Below are positions 1 to 8,429 of a stretch of DNA of 64,000 nt, piece after piece; positions within the stretch are counted from its first letter, which is position 1, and every line of letters begins with the position of its first letter. The position numbers and the translations under genes were made by a program. The notes below the pieces were generated by a model, which saw only the letters and a list, made by a program, of their open reading frames with translations, did not search any database and was not told the origin of the DNA. The DNA comes from an uncultured Oleiphilus sp. (GTDB lineage Bacteria > Pseudomonadota > Gammaproteobacteria > Pseudomonadales > Oleiphilaceae). Location: the NCBI GenBank assembly GCA_913020045.1, contig CAJWBE010000016.1, positions 1 to 64,000 on the forward strand. The letters run 5' to 3'.

Positions 1-314
1 TCACCGATTTTTGCACTGGCTTCGTTGTACCCTGGCGCAAAGGCGAGTACGTTGCCAGAGTCCCCAGCGAGTACTATTTGCTCAACATCGAGTCGTAACA
101 TCGTTAATTTGGCCACCGGCCAAAAATCGGCCCAAGGCCAAGGTTTCACTTGGCTGGGCCCAGTTAGAGTTTGATTCCACGCTTTCTCTAAAAGCGTCTG
201 CGCTAGCCATGCTTTTCCATATATTTGAGCTGCTGCCAAAACATGCCATAGAGCACCTAGAATCAAGGAAGCAACCAGTGCTCTCAGCATGAAGGTCACC
301 GACCCGTTTAGCAT
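1..314 (-). CDS. Class GN (proteobacterial) sortase, 5' part only
   Basis: Transpeptidase of the dedicated Gram-negative sortase system; it should cleave the sorting signal of the adjacent target protein at the inner membrane. The reverse strand reads a hydrophobic N-terminal anchor (LRALVASLILGALWHVLAAA), then IYGKAWLAQTLLEKAW and KPWPWADFWPVAKL, a pattern typical of class GN sortases. The catalytic Cys/Arg region lies beyond base 1, so activity cannot be judged. The ATG at 314 overlaps the stop of the target gene (ATGCTAA), as expected for translational coupling; an in-frame ATG at 290 is the alternative start and fits the usual N-terminus slightly better. Family call rests on the remembered N-terminal pattern. 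Confidence 0.85.
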   Translation of the reverse strand, partial: MLNGSVTFMLRALVASLILGALWHVLAAAQIYGKAWLAQTLLEKAWNQTLTGPSQVKPWPWADFWPVAKLTMLRLDVEQIVLAGDSGNVLAFAPGYNEASAKIG

Positions 315-2491
315 GGGAGCTGTCCCGAATCATTAGTTTTTACTCGCTGCGCTGCCCACAACCGTAAGGCCCACAAGACAAGCGCTGCTAAAAAAAACAA
401 TCCCAACGCTGTGAAAAAGTCTGCAACCATGGGCGTCGCTGTCTTGGCCAGACGAATCCCTTCATGTCCTTTCCAGCCCTTGGGCAGGTTGGCCGGTAGT
501 CTTCGTTTACTTATCGCTTCTTCGGTGCGTGCTGGCGTCACATCTACCGCCACTAAACTGGTAAAGCGACTCACCTGATGATGTTTTAGCGCTAACGACG
601 TTATCTCATCGCGAAGTGATTCCTGCGTTGGGAGGTTGTCTGATTGTTTCGCCTCGTAGCGATACCGATCAAGCAACCCTGCTAGCTTTTCGCGCGCCCA
701 TGCAACGGCCACGCCTTCAAATTGTTCGGCCTCATCTAACGGCACGCTCAGCCATGACGGCACCGAAGCGATATTGCCGCGAAGTTCTGCCTGGCTAGGA
801 AAACGATCCGCCTTGAAGTAGGCATATATCGGTTCCCCTGCGTAAACATCAGGTAGTGGATCTGGTAGTACGTTTAAATTCTGCGCATCCAGCGTCAGTG
901 TTAGGTCAGTCAATGCTGGTGAGTTTAATGACTGCATTAATGCACCTATCTTCCTGCCCACCTGGTTAGGGCGACTCACATAAGTGAATGTCCCCCGTCC
1001 AATCTGAGCAGCGTTGCGCATAAAGTAGCTGTTCGGAGCCGACCCAACACCGACGGTAAAGAGCCGGCTCTCACCCAACTTACTTCGAATAAGGGAGAAC
1101 AAATTGTCTTCGTTGGAGACGGCCCCGTCGGTGACGAAGACAATCTGCCTAAGCCGCTCACTTTTCGCTGTTGACTGCAACGCCAACTCTAACGCAGGGA
1201 ATATTTCTGTTCCCCCGTCTGCCTGCTGATTAATCAGCGCACTGCGGGCCAGGCGAATATTGTTTTGGCTCGCCCGAACCGCATCAGGAAATAACTTCCA
1301 CGATTGGTTATTAAAAAATATAAGGTTAAAAAAATCGTTTTCATTCAGTTGACTAATGGTCTGCAATAACGCGGAACGCGCCTGCCGAATTGACTCGCCT
1401 TGCATACTACCAGAGACATCTTGCACCATTATCAATTCTCGACGGCTTCTGTCGATGCCAACGTTTTCAGATTGCTGCGGCATGACCATCAACAATCCAT
1501 ATGACTCACCTTGAACATCTTGTCGAAGAATCCTGACCATCGGCTCAGACGACGGCTTCAAGTCCCATCTTAATAGAAAGTCTTTATTCGATGCCGCTGC
1601 CGAACCGTCTAGTACGATACGATAGTGTGTATCACTGAGTTTATCTGTCTTGACTCGGTGACTCGCGCTTCGCACGGACTCGATCGGAAACCCAGCGTTT
1701 AAGTTAATATCAATACTGACGGGGTTACCCGGCAGACTACCTTCCTGCCGATAGGCATTCACTGGCATGACATGATTTGGGCCCCGCTGCGACGGGGGCG
1801 GCGTATAGCTTGGCGTGCTAACTATGGGAAAACGTAAGGCGTAACCGGGCACGCGATAGTCGAGCACTTGCTGGTAGCTAAATTCAACGACAATGTCTTC
1901 ACCCGGCCCAATGTTCGTCACCTGCGTGGTGAACCTATTCACCCTATCAAGCTTAAGCATTGTGCTTCGCTTGCCAGCCTTTCGTGCCTTATCGAAAATC
2001 TTCTGGGCTTTGTTATGCTCATGTATCTGCCCTTCAATCACACGTTCTCCAACATGCATTCGAAGCTGATCAACGGCCGCTTGCTCAGGTAGTGGGTACG
2101 AGTAGACCCCTTCAAGCCACTGCGTTGTCGGATTTCGAAAGCGTTGCTTGACCGTAGCACGCAAGATAGGCCCGGAGATGTTCATGGATATATCCGTCGA
2201 CAAACTAAGCGTATCGCGCACTTCGTTTCCGTCAGGTGTTTTCAGCCAAAGTGAACGATACGCGGGGGCGGCACTGTGCTGACCCTCCAGTGACGTCGGT
2301 TCAACGCCTGCCAATACCGAATCCGCCAGACTCCATAAAACAAATAGAACAATCGCGGTACACCACTCACGCCGTCTCGCACGTTTGCGTTGCAGGCTTA
2401 ACTCGCGTCTGTCAGGCAGCCATTCCTTGTCAGCGTCACTTTCAGAAATAAAGATGGGGGCGAATAACACCCCTTGGGATGATAGTTTCAT
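308..2491 (-). CDS. Marine proteobacterial sortase target protein (VIT + VWA domains)
   Basis: Predicted sortase substrate, 727 aa. Order of parts: basic N-terminus followed by a hydrophobic signal segment (about 45-62); VIT (inter-alpha-trypsin) domain about 80-240; VWA domain about 350-520 with an intact MIDAS start (DVSGSM); then a C-terminal sorting region with LAKTAT, a hydrophobic stretch (about 690-712) and basic residues. This is the architecture of the only known target of the class GN sortase. The usual Pro at position 2 of an LPxT-like motif is Ala here. It lies directly upstream of the sortase gene and downstream of pdsO and a small ORF, all on the minus strand, so one operon is likely. 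The start at 2491 leaves an unusually long N-terminal extension before the signal segment; a later start is possible. Confidence 0.88.
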   Translation of the reverse strand: MKLSSQGVLFAPIFISESDADKEWLPDRRELSLQRKRARRREWCTAIVLFVLWSLADSVLAGVEPTSLEGQHSAAPAYRSLWLKTPDGNEVRDTLSLSTDISMNISGPILRATVKQRFRNPTTQWLEGVYSYPLPEQAAVDQLRMHVGERVIEGQIHEHNKAQKIFDKARKAGKRSTMLKLDRVNRFTTQVTNIGPGEDIVVEFSYQQVLDYRVPGYALRFPIVSTPSYTPPPSQRGPNHVMPVNAYRQEGSLPGNPVSIDINLNAGFPIESVRSASHRVKTDKLSDTHYRIVLDGSAAASNKDFLLRWDLKPSSEPMVRILRQDVQGESYGLLMVMPQQSENVGIDRSRRELIMVQDVSGSMQGESIRQARSALLQTISQLNENDFFNLIFFNNQSWKLFPDAVRASQNNIRLARSALINQQADGGTEIFPALELALQSTAKSERLRQIVFVTDGAVSNEDNLFSLIRSKLGESRLFTVGVGSAPNSYFMRNAAQIGRGTFTYVSRPNQVGRKIGALMQSLNSPALTDLTLTLDAQNLNVLPDPLPDVYAGEPIYAYFKADRFPSQAELRGNIASVPSWLSVPLDEAEQFEGVAVAWAREKLAGLLDRYRYEAKQSDNLPTQESLRDEITSLALKHHQVSRFTSLVAVDVTPARTEEAISKRRLPANLPKGWKGHEGIRLAKTATPMVADFFTALGLFFLAALVLWALRLWAAQRVKTNDSGQLPC

Positions 2492-2581
2492 AGTCGTATC
2501 CTAAACAGTCGAACCCTTAATAATCGCGTCCTAAATTGAGAGACGATTGACCACAATAATCGTGGCCAATCGACGGCAATG

Positions 2582-2773
2582 CTATGCATCGTTATCCGCT
2601 TTTTGTACCGGCATCAGATTCAGTAAAAGCTGGGCATCCGCAGAGACTTTTTGCAAAGCACAATCACCATCAAGGGGACAGAATGGACGGTTGAACGGCG
2701 CCACCAAATCTGGGTTTTGCATCCATAACTCAAGCAATACCTGCTCGTCTATCGGCACAAAAAACCTCATCAT
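2582..2773 (-). CDS. Small protein of unknown function in the sortase operon
   Basis: 63-aa ORF between pdsO and the target gene. Its ATG overlaps the pdsO stop codon by four bases (ATGA), a sign of translational coupling, and 90 bp separate it from the target gene. The sequence is rich in Leu, Asp and Pro, contains two cysteines (CPLDGDC) and has no signal peptide or membrane segment. I do not recognise a family. The coupling makes it likely to be translated, but I cannot exclude a chance ORF. Confidence 0.5.
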   Translation of the reverse strand: MMRFFVPIDEQVLLELWMQNPDLVAPFNRPFCPLDGDCALQKVSADAQLLLNLMPVQKADNDA

Positions 2774-3603
2774 TCGAGCTCCCCAACTAGTGCCACCGGC
2801 ATCTGATCAATCGGCATGACCTCCGGATCTTTTATGCCCAGTACAATGGATACTCGGCGATCCAGCACGTAGTTAGCCACATCCCCTGCTTTTGCCTTAG
2901 GCGTCGACTCGCCGAGTGCATTGAGTTGAATGCGCGCTTCATCAATACCGCCTGAAAGCAGTTGCTCTCGCACACCATCCACCCTCGCCCGTGCCAAGTT
3001 AAGATTGGCGTCGACAGAACCGGTTTGGTCCGTGTAGCCCGTTAACGTGACTGAAAGTTTTGGATGCTCGCCGAGAAATTTCGATAAACGTGCAAGTCGC
3101 TCCAAGGCGTAATCCGGCACCCCAGATTCACCGTTTCTAAAGTACACCTCCTGTGCATAATGCTCGGTCAGCCCCTTTAACAGTTTCGGCGGTTCAATCT
3201 CGTACGATTTATCTTCGGCTAGCAGGTCAGCTAGGCGCGCCGCTTGCAAGGCATTCGTACGTTTTAGTTCAGAGACATTTGAGCGCGCTTGATGCAGTTG
3301 CGCCAACCCTTTATCCCGTTCGAGCTGCGCCGTTGCTAAATCAGCCGACTGCTGAATACGCTCCGCTTCAACAAGCGCCAATTCGGCATCTAAGTCATGC
3401 GTCCATCCGGCGCCACCACCGATCGCCGCGCCAATCGCTGCGCCAGCGGGACCTGCGATGACCGCACCCAATACGGTTCCAACGCCTACCCCCCAATAAG
3501 CCCCGTGAGACTCACTGTCGTTCTCCGGTAACGCCTCCTGTGCGTGCGTTACCTGACTTAAGCTAATGGCCATTACGGCGGCTGCCAACTTCATATTTTT
3601 CAT
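2770..3603 (-). CDS. pdsO: PdsO: OmpA-family protein of the dedicated sortase system
   Basis: 277 aa. Signal peptide about 1-21 (ending THAQ), a Gly/Ala-rich glycine-zipper-like segment (about 38-66), a coiled-coil-prone stretch (about 72-125), and a C-terminal OmpA/MotB peptidoglycan-binding domain (about 145-255; TGYTDQTGSVDANLNLARAR is the typical core). The glycine zipper plus coiled coil plus OmpA order matches PdsO, the envelope protein encoded with class GN sortases. First gene of the leftward operon and divergent from pdsR. The start at 3603 (MKNMKL) places the signal peptide at the N-terminus. Confidence 0.87.
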   Translation of the reverse strand: MKNMKLAAAVMAISLSQVTHAQEALPENDSESHGAYWGVGVGTVLGAVIAGPAGAAIGAAIGGGAGWTHDLDAELALVEAERIQQSADLATAQLERDKGLAQLHQARSNVSELKRTNALQAARLADLLAEDKSYEIEPPKLLKGLTEHYAQEVYFRNGESGVPDYALERLARLSKFLGEHPKLSVTLTGYTDQTGSVDANLNLARARVDGVREQLLSGGIDEARIQLNALGESTPKAKAGDVANYVLDRRVSIVLGIKDPEVMPIDQMPVALVGELE

Positions 3604-3984
3604 ATCACTCTCCGTGGATACACAGCGCCACGTCCTTGTGGTCCGTTACACCCAGCGCGCAACGTTCCGTTCTTCGCTGTGTATCTCTGGCAACCATTGA
3701 ACGAAATAAGCACTACCGAGTAATGGAGACCATCTAGAGCAAACTGGAGCCGTTCTGCAGCCCCTGCGGTAAAGCTCGATGGCGGTTTTCTACCGCGAGG
3801 GCTCACCTATCGCTAGGTGTCTCACCCACACGGCAACTGACACACCTGAATTGCCTTGGTAAGGTTCTGGAGGATAGGAAGAGTTACTGGAGAAACAATG
3901 GAGAAATCCTTTTCAGCTCCACCTGCTAGCGAAACTGCGATACAGTAATCGCTCGTTTCTCACCTAGGATTGGACGCACGCGTC
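3604..3984. promoter_or_regulatory. Divergent intergenic region between pdsO and pdsR
   Basis: About 380 bp without a convincing gene; it must hold the promoters of both arms of the sortase locus. A perfect 6-bp dyad CACCTA-TCGC-TAGGTG at 3804-3819 could be an operator, possibly for PdsR; this is inference. A 16-codon ORF at 3898-3948 sits just upstream of pdsR but has no other support. Confidence 0.35.
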
Positions 3985-4692
3985 ATGGACTATCAGATCG
4001 TTATTGTCGAAGACGACATTGATCAACAGCAAAACTACGCAGACTCGTTGCAACGAAAAGGCTTTGTCACCCATTGCTTCGATAATGTCAGCGATGGACT
4101 AGCCGGTATTATTGAGAAAAAACCTGACTTAGTACTGTTAGATGTGGTCCTAGGCGATGATCCAGACGGCGGCTTTACGATTTGCCGAAAACTACTGGAT
4201 CACGGAGACAATATCCCGATTATATTTCTGACAGACCGCAGTGATGAGATAGACCAAGTTTTTGGTCTTCGTTTGGGGGCTTGGGACTATCAAACCAAGC
4301 CGATATCTCTCGCCTTATTGGCAGAGCGCATCAAGAGCCTGATTCGCATACACAAGGCGCGCAACACCCAGGCGCACCAAACAAGCCCATCGCTCACTGA
4401 AATTCAGGGGACTGAGCTAATCTTAGATCGAAAAAAATCTTACGCCTCTTGGCACGGACAAACCGTCCCACTGACCCTGTCAGAATTTCGATTACTCGAC
4501 GCAATTATCCAATCGGGACCAGAAGGCGTTGAATACGACCAGTTGTGTGAGAGTACGATGCAGCGCATGGTGACCAACGGCACCATCAACAGCCATATTA
4601 AGAACATCCGCAAAAAATTTAATGCCTTAGGACCCGAATTTCACAGCATTCGCAATAAACCCGGCTACGGCTATCGCTGGGAGACGTCCTAG
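3985..4692 (+). CDS. pdsR: PdsR: response regulator of the sortase system
   Basis: OmpR/PhoB-type response regulator, 235 aa from the ATG at 3985 (an in-frame TTG at 3970 would add five residues). Receiver domain about 1-120 with the acidic pair D10-D11, phospho-acceptor D53 (LVLLDVVLG) and the conserved Lys in TKPI; C-terminal winged helix about 135-235 ending in KPGYGYRW, the usual DNA-binding wing. Its stop overlaps the GTG start of the kinase by one base, so the two are co-translated. Family and context point to control of the sortase/target operon. Confidence 0.9.
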   Translation: MDYQIVIVEDDIDQQQNYADSLQRKGFVTHCFDNVSDGLAGIIEKKPDLVLLDVVLGDDPDGGFTICRKLLDHGDNIPIIFLTDRSDEIDQVFGLRLGAWDYQTKPISLALLAERIKSLIRIHKARNTQAHQTSPSLTEIQGTELILDRKKSYASWHGQTVPLTLSEFRLLDAIIQSGPEGVEYDQLCESTMQRMVTNGTINSHIKNIRKKFNALGPEFHSIRNKPGYGYRWETS

Positions 4693-6752
4693 TGCCGCGT
4701 TTTGGAATCAAAGCTCAGGTAATGTTGGTTTGCGTTGGTTTACTGTCCATTCCCTTATTAAGCATCAGCTACTGGCAAGAAATACAGCACACTGCACTGA
4801 CCGCTCAAGCACGTATACAGGAAATTGAAGCCAAAGCCATCGCCACCAGTTTGTTGGCAACGCAGCAAAATATTGGTGAGCTACTGGCCGCCGATGAAGA
4901 CAGTGAACTTGAAAAATACTCGCTCAGTGCCCCCACGATTAAACAACCTATTCGACTGGACGGGAATTTTGGTGATTGGCCAACACTCGCGGGCCAACCC
5001 AGGCGCTTCAATCTTAACTACCCTATTTGGTTAGCCGAACCGGACAAGCAACATGAAACGGCGTTTTCGCTGCGATTGGCCCAATCCTCCCAACACCTAT
5101 ACGCCGCCATCGACGTGCGCGACGACACCCTCGTATACCGTAAACCAAACCATTTGCGCTTGGACTATAACGAGCAAATCCAGCTCACTTATCACGATAA
5201 CAAAGGGCAACTGCGACGGATCGTCATGCCGGCAGAGCAAGAAGGCTCGCTCGCCAGCTACTTTACTGATGGGCAATGGCAATATGGCCGCGATCTTGTT
5301 AATGCAAAAACAGGCGCGGTGACGCTAAGCCATCGAACCGGAGTTCAAGGTTTCTGGCGAAAAACCCGCTCAGGTTATGCCGTAGAGCTGCGCATGAGCA
5401 CAGATGCTATCAATCCACTGCAGCCCCAGATCCGTATTGCGATTGTGGATGTCGATGACAACCCCACGTTTGGTCTAAGCGCCATTGTCGCCAGCCTTCC
5501 CAAAAGCTTTGAGGACAAACTCAACCCGGTCGGTTTACACGCACGTGAGCTACAGCGCGTCATCGACCAGCTTAAGCATACCTACGCACGTCTTTGGGTT
5601 TACGACAGCCGAGGACGCGAATGGGCTTTCGCAGAACGCGAGCCCCAATCTGGCGTGACGCCCACCGCGTTTGATAGTCCATGCGTACGCGATGCACTAC
5701 AAGGAAATCAAGAACGTGCTGACGCGAATATCGACGAGATCAACCAACTTACCCGTCTCGTGGTTTGCTACCCCATCATTCAAGACCAAAAACGCCTCGG
5801 CGTGGTGGTTATCGAAGAGTCGCCTCAGCACGTACTGAAAAAAGAGGAAGAGCGTGTCGTCGACATTGCAGCGCGATTGGGTGTCGTCATTATTACGCTA
5901 CTTGCCGTGCTATTCGCCTATGCCTTCACGCTGGTTCGTCGTATATCACGGCTCAGTGAAGAGTCACGCAAGTGTGTTGACGCGGATGGCCGTATTGAAC
6001 GCACTAAGATCAACAGCAGCAAAAACTTTCCTGATGAAATTGGTGACCTATCGAGAACCATCTCTACACTGCTGGAAAAACAACAGTCGTACATGAACTT
6101 CCTCGAGCGTATTCCGCAAACCTTACGCCACGAAATCGCCAACCCGCTGAACAAGCTCCGCACCTCTTTGGAGGTGTTGCTAGATGACAAGCCGGAATTG
6201 GCCGACAATAATTACATCCGAAAAATCGACTCCGGCATCGAACAAATTGGTCGAATCACCCTACATTTGACGGAAGCGGCTAGCCTAGAGTCAGCCATGC
6301 GTGAAGAGCAACTAGTCCGCCTAGATATCATTCAGTTTTTGAGCGGTTATTTATCTAACTACGCATTGGAAATCGATATCTGCGAATGGGATCAAACGCC
6401 GGCATGGGTGCTAGGTGATAGCAGTCGACTAGAGCAGCTCTTCGACAAATTGCTCGACAATGCCCATAGCTTTTGCGCAAAAGACGGCCGCGTATCGATT
6501 CGGTTTGAACGAGACACGCAGAAAGTGAAAGTAATCATCGAAAACGACGGCCCACTACTGCCCACCGAAAACACAAACGAGTTGTTCTCACCGATGGTGT
6601 CCACCCGCTCAAGTGGGTCAAGCATCCATCTGGGTCTTGGCCTTCACATCGCGAAGTTGATTGGCGATCAGCACAAGGCAAAACTGTCAGGCGCGAATCG
6701 ACGTGACGGCTCTGGCGTAGCATTCTCGATTGAGTTTTTGTTATCGTCTTAG
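4692..6752 (+). CDS. pdsS: PdsS: membrane histidine kinase of the sortase system
   Basis: 686 aa, GTG start overlapping pdsR. An N-terminal membrane segment (about 8-27), a large periplasmic sensor part with a CBM9-like segment (about 75-260), a second membrane helix near 395-415 (VVIITLLAVLFAYAFTLV), HAMP-like linker, HisKA H-box with the phosphorylatable His at residue 480 (LRHEIANPLN), N-box (FDKLLDNAH) and G-box (GLGLHIAKLI). This matches the histidine kinase of the proteobacterial dedicated sortase system. The sensor part suggests an envelope or surface-glycan signal; the ligand is unknown. All catalytic boxes appear intact. Confidence 0.9.
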   Translation: MPRFGIKAQVMLVCVGLLSIPLLSISYWQEIQHTALTAQARIQEIEAKAIATSLLATQQNIGELLAADEDSELEKYSLSAPTIKQPIRLDGNFGDWPTLAGQPRRFNLNYPIWLAEPDKQHETAFSLRLAQSSQHLYAAIDVRDDTLVYRKPNHLRLDYNEQIQLTYHDNKGQLRRIVMPAEQEGSLASYFTDGQWQYGRDLVNAKTGAVTLSHRTGVQGFWRKTRSGYAVELRMSTDAINPLQPQIRIAIVDVDDNPTFGLSAIVASLPKSFEDKLNPVGLHARELQRVIDQLKHTYARLWVYDSRGREWAFAEREPQSGVTPTAFDSPCVRDALQGNQERADANIDEINQLTRLVVCYPIIQDQKRLGVVVIEESPQHVLKKEEERVVDIAARLGVVIITLLAVLFAYAFTLVRRISRLSEESRKCVDADGRIERTKINSSKNFPDEIGDLSRTISTLLEKQQSYMNFLERIPQTLRHEIANPLNKLRTSLEVLLDDKPELADNNYIRKIDSGIEQIGRITLHLTEAASLESAMREEQLVRLDIIQFLSGYLSNYALEIDICEWDQTPAWVLGDSSRLEQLFDKLLDNAHSFCAKDGRVSIRFERDTQKVKVIIENDGPLLPTENTNELFSPMVSTRSSGSSIHLGLGLHIAKLIGDQHKAKLSGANRRDGSGVAFSIEFLLSS

Positions 6753-7000
6753 GTTAGTAATGAGCGCAGAAAGGTAGGTGTTTATTTACATTAAAGAATG
6801 AGGGACTTGCTTATCCCTCCATACCTCTAAAATAATCTTCAAAGCAGGTTCTAACCAGATTAAACCATTGAGCATCTAGCTCCTTAAACATGACGATTAT
6901 GAAACGAAAAAATTCAGTTAAAACACATCGCATTAGAAATGAAAATTGACTTAAAACAAACTCATGGCACGGCTTGTATTAACAGATAAAGATTAAAGCT

Positions 7001-7228
7001 ATGGTTTCTAGACCAATATTTCTACCCATGAACTGCGCTCCATTTGCAAAGAGTGCTAGCGTGGAGTTTGAATGGTTTGCTGGACCTTCAATATCACTGA
7101 AACAAAAATCAATTAAATCGCTCCATCAAAGCGCAATTGAAAAAGGCATATGCGAAAGACCACTGGAAGTATCGTCTAATAGTGAGTCACCTTTTGGATA
7201 TGATTTATCAGCTCCTAGGTCTAATTAG
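7001..7228 (+). pseudogene. Truncated DarT1-associated NADAR-type antitoxin (N-terminal part)
   Basis: 75-aa reading frame resembling the conserved N-terminus of NADAR-domain antitoxins encoded with DarT1 toxins: SRPIFLP start, VEFEWFAG, then KSIKSLHQSAIEKG and LEVSSNS followed by a GYDLSA motif. In the family the LSAFN motif is followed by the NADAR catalytic domain; here translation stops eight codons after GYDLSA, so the whole enzymatic part is missing. No toxin gene is adjacent. The surroundings are AT-rich and contain other debris. I infer a remnant; the family match is from memory of the motif pattern. Confidence 0.6.
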
Positions 7229-7310
7229 TCTGGAGAAGTACGTAAGTTGACTCGAATAGATATTGAAGAAAATAGCTACTAACGGACAATAAAAATATCA
7301 AAGGAGCATC

Positions 7311-7670
7311 ATGCACCCCTCAAAATTAACTATTACTTTAGCAATTTTATTTTTCTCAAGTTTTGCACATTCACGCCCAGATACTTCCGTGTACGCTAAT
7401 CCAGTTACCGGATTTGTAATGGCCGGATTGATATTACTTGGTGCAATAGCCTTTTTAAAAAACTTCTTTGAAAGGCCGTTATGGGTATTAAGGCAGATAA
7501 TTTCTGTAGCCGTCGCGTTTATGGTTGGAATTACGCCAATTATGTTGGCATTTAAAACTGATATTGGATTATGGGCTGGCCCCCTATGGGTTGTTTCGTG
7601 GATAGTCGCTTACAAGGTTTGGGTGTTTTTGTCTGGGCCCGACAATGAAACAAAACAGAATGCAGAGTAA
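7311..7670 (+). CDS. Small membrane protein of unknown function
   Basis: 119 aa with a good ribosome binding site (AAAGGAGC, 4-5 bases before ATG). N-terminal hydrophobic segment resembling a signal peptide or first helix (about 5-20), then two to three further hydrophobic helices (about 32-50, 62-80, 88-108) and a short charged C-terminal tail. No family recognised. Located in the AT-rich accessory stretch next to a plasmid replication remnant, so it is probably mobile-element cargo. Confidence 0.55.
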   Translation: MHPSKLTITLAILFFSSFAHSRPDTSVYANPVTGFVMAGLILLGAIAFLKNFFERPLWVLRQIISVAVAFMVGITPIMLAFKTDIGLWAGPLWVVSWIVAYKVWVFLSGPDNETKQNAE

Positions 7671-7992
7671 TCACCCCAAACCTAATTTCAACTGATCGAA
7701 TTCCTTAAAACAAAACTCAAGAACCCCAATATCTCGACCGTCTCGGACCGGCTTGTAGCTAATTTCAAAGTTAGTTTTAGCATTGAGCTCCTTTACCGCC
7801 GGATCGACAACGCGGCTTTTTAACCCTGCAAAATTATCGTATTTACCTTTGTCAATTCCAAGAATGGTTCATAGCTCAGATACTTTGATTATGCGCTCAC
7901 CAAACGATTAAAATTGAGTTAGAAGCTCAAATAATCGATTCAAACAAACGGGCTCCAACGTTTTAAAACGGCTAATACTAGAGTTGAAACTG
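7671..7992 (-). pseudogene. Decayed Rep_3 (RepB-type) plasmid replication initiator, C-terminal part
   Basis: No intact ORF, but the minus strand reads continuously in one frame as the second winged helix of Rep_3 initiators: RLFELLTQF, a stop, SFGERIIKVSEL, a stop, TILGIDKGKYDNFAGL, KSRVVDPAVKELN and EISYKPVRDGRDIGVLEF. In-frame stops are TAA at 7908-7910 and TGA at 7869-7871; the TGA stands where Arg (CGA) is usual, a single transition. The N-terminal half is absent, replaced upstream by the DUF6508-like gene. This indicates that a plasmid once integrated or recombined here. Confidence 0.72.
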
Positions 7993-7995
7993 TTG

Positions 7996-8334
7996 TCAAA
8001 AGATCTCTTTCAACCTCTCGATGACAAGACTCAAACGACCCGTTTCAAATACTGACTTCCAATAACCATCGGAAAACCGCTCAGCCCGGCTTACTCCAGT
8101 TAAAACAACTCTGATGTCGTCGATAGACGCTGATTCGATTGACTTGAACACGCCTTCCATATCATCTGGAGAGTAGTCACATTTGACCCATGGCTCCTCT
8201 TGCAGATATCTCATAAAGTCATCGACCTCGGCCGGATATTCGCAATAGCGGCTTTCTGCAACGCCATGCAATTTGTATGACTCAACTGCACCTTCATATT
8301 TTTTAATAAGCAAGTCTAGGCCACTTCGCTCCAT
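7996..8334 (-). CDS. DUF6508-like protein
   Basis: 112 aa. The C-terminal half (DDIRVVLTGVSRAERFSDGY, then FETGRL...VIERLKEIF) has the pattern I associate with DUF6508: an Arg-rich ERFSxG motif followed by a FExG...RLKE helix. Function unknown. No signal peptide or membrane segment. Such genes are common on plasmids and islands, which fits the Rep_3 remnant directly downstream. No frameshift is seen, so the gene may be intact. Confidence 0.55.
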   Translation of the reverse strand: MERSGLDLLIKKYEGAVESYKLHGVAESRYCEYPAEVDDFMRYLQEEPWVKCDYSPDDMEGVFKSIESASIDDIRVVLTGVSRAERFSDGYWKSVFETGRLSLVIERLKEIF

Positions 8335-8402
8335 GATTTTTTCCTATATCCATAAAATAAATGAATTGCTCCCTAATGCACGGCATTCAACGAAATGTCA
8401 TA

Positions 8403-8421
8403 GTGGGCAAGTCTTGCCCAC
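8403..8421. terminator. Hairpin downstream of the Nudix regulator gene
   Basis: GTGGGCAAG and CTTGCCCAC form a near-perfect stem with almost no loop just past the stop of the minus-strand regulator. There is no clear T-tract, so a Rho-independent terminator is only possible. Confidence 0.35.
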
Positions 8422-8429
8422 CTATCTTT

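Noticed and set aside
3600-3806. Minus-strand ORF of 68 codons upstream of pdsO
   Set aside because: It fills the divergent promoter region, has no ribosome binding site and no protein-like motif.
3898-3948. 16-codon ORF before pdsR as a leader peptide
   Set aside because: No terminator/anti-terminator pairing or regulatory codons seen; chance ORFs of this length are common.
6811-6891. 26-codon minus-strand ORF (FKELDAQWFNLVRTCF) in the gap after pdsS
   Set aside because: Looks protein-like but has no ribosome binding site and no recognised family.
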